Below are positions 63,867-64,000 of a DNA stretch of 64,000 bases, piece after piece; the stretch's first letter is position 1, and every line of letters begins with the position of its first letter. The stretch covers positions 25,166,354-25,230,353 of the forward strand of contig NC_045132.1 of assembly GCF_007655135.1 (NCBI RefSeq), read 5' to 3'. The stretch comes from Punica granatum. Taxonomy: Eukaryota; Streptophyta; Magnoliopsida; Myrtales; Lythraceae. The notes beneath the pieces are model-generated. The model did no database searches. It was not told where the DNA came from and saw only the letters and a program-made list of their open reading frames with translations. Made by a program: the position numbers and the translations under genes.

Positions 63867-64000
63867 CGAGAAAGATGATACGTTCTCCTCCTTTCCACAA
63901 CGATCCGCACAGGCGTTCAATGAACGGAGCGTCGGAATCCGACGGTCGGGGTAAGAGGGAGCGCCGGCGAGCAGCAGCAGCAGCAACAGCTCCGGCTATA
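63867..64000 (-). other. Leader of the TPR-J gene
   Basis: 134 bp upstream of the start codon. The minus strand has a (CTG)n run just before GCTCGCCGG and an in-frame TAG. The CTG run makes the frame look longer than it is. The promoter lies outside the window. Confidence 0.5.

Noticed and set aside
63867..63986. Extra N-terminal residues (poly-Leu) on the TPR-J protein
   Set aside because: The extension starts at TTG, not ATG, and comes from a CTG repeat; an in-frame TAG lies just upstream. The first ATG is at 63866.

Overview
The window is nuclear DNA of a flowering plant, most likely a core eudicot. The evidence is an AT-rich background, many TA-rich microsatellites, genes with 8-13 short GT-AG exons, two plastid-type N-termini, plant MITEs and tRNA-derived SINEs, and plant-specific gene families. 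The species is not certain; a rosid is a guess.

Five complete protein-coding genes could be rebuilt exon by exon with consistent reading phase. (1) A RETICULATA-RELATED 4-type chloroplast envelope protein, + strand, 11601-15330, 8 exons, 387 aa. (2) A cytosolic NAD kinase of the NADK1 type, - strand, 21105-15926, 11 exons, 524 aa, convergent with the first. (3) A hexokinase-like protein of the non-catalytic HKL1 type, - strand, 40645-35960, 9 exons, 508 aa. (4) A saccharopine-dehydrogenase-family Rossmann protein, + strand, 53697-57123, 13 exons, 430 aa. (5) A large TPR + DnaJ co-chaperone-like protein, - strand, 63866-58393, 11 exons, 1207 aa, convergent with gene 4. From memory of Arabidopsis locus numbers, genes 3 and 4 are neighbours there (At1g50460 and At1g50450), and genes 1 and 5 are close to each other there (At5g12470 and At5g12430). 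The window may therefore keep an old gene neighbourhood that was split in Arabidopsis.

The intergenic DNA is repeat-rich and mostly decayed. 1-11.3 kb has no gene but holds SINEs, MITEs and a larger TIR element. 21.2-35.9 kb holds a diverged satellite array (about 24.28-28.10 kb) whose roughly 330-bp unit is a dimer of two related half-units around a GATAAGCCTTATC-type palindrome. It also holds two broken tandem copies of an F-box/LRR gene with a decayed CRINKLY4-like receptor-kinase fragment between them. 41-53.3 kb has no intact gene; it holds a likely LTR relic, MITE copies, a SINE and two GC-rich promoter-like patches without a gene.

The five genes do not form one pathway. NADK1 makes NADP+, the saccharopine-dehydrogenase-like protein is a putative NAD(P)-binding oxidoreductase, HKL1 is a sugar-linked regulator, RER4 acts in the plastid envelope, and the TPR-J protein is a chaperone partner. 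I see no operon, CRISPR array, phage or novel multi-gene system. The most distinctive structure is the dimeric satellite.
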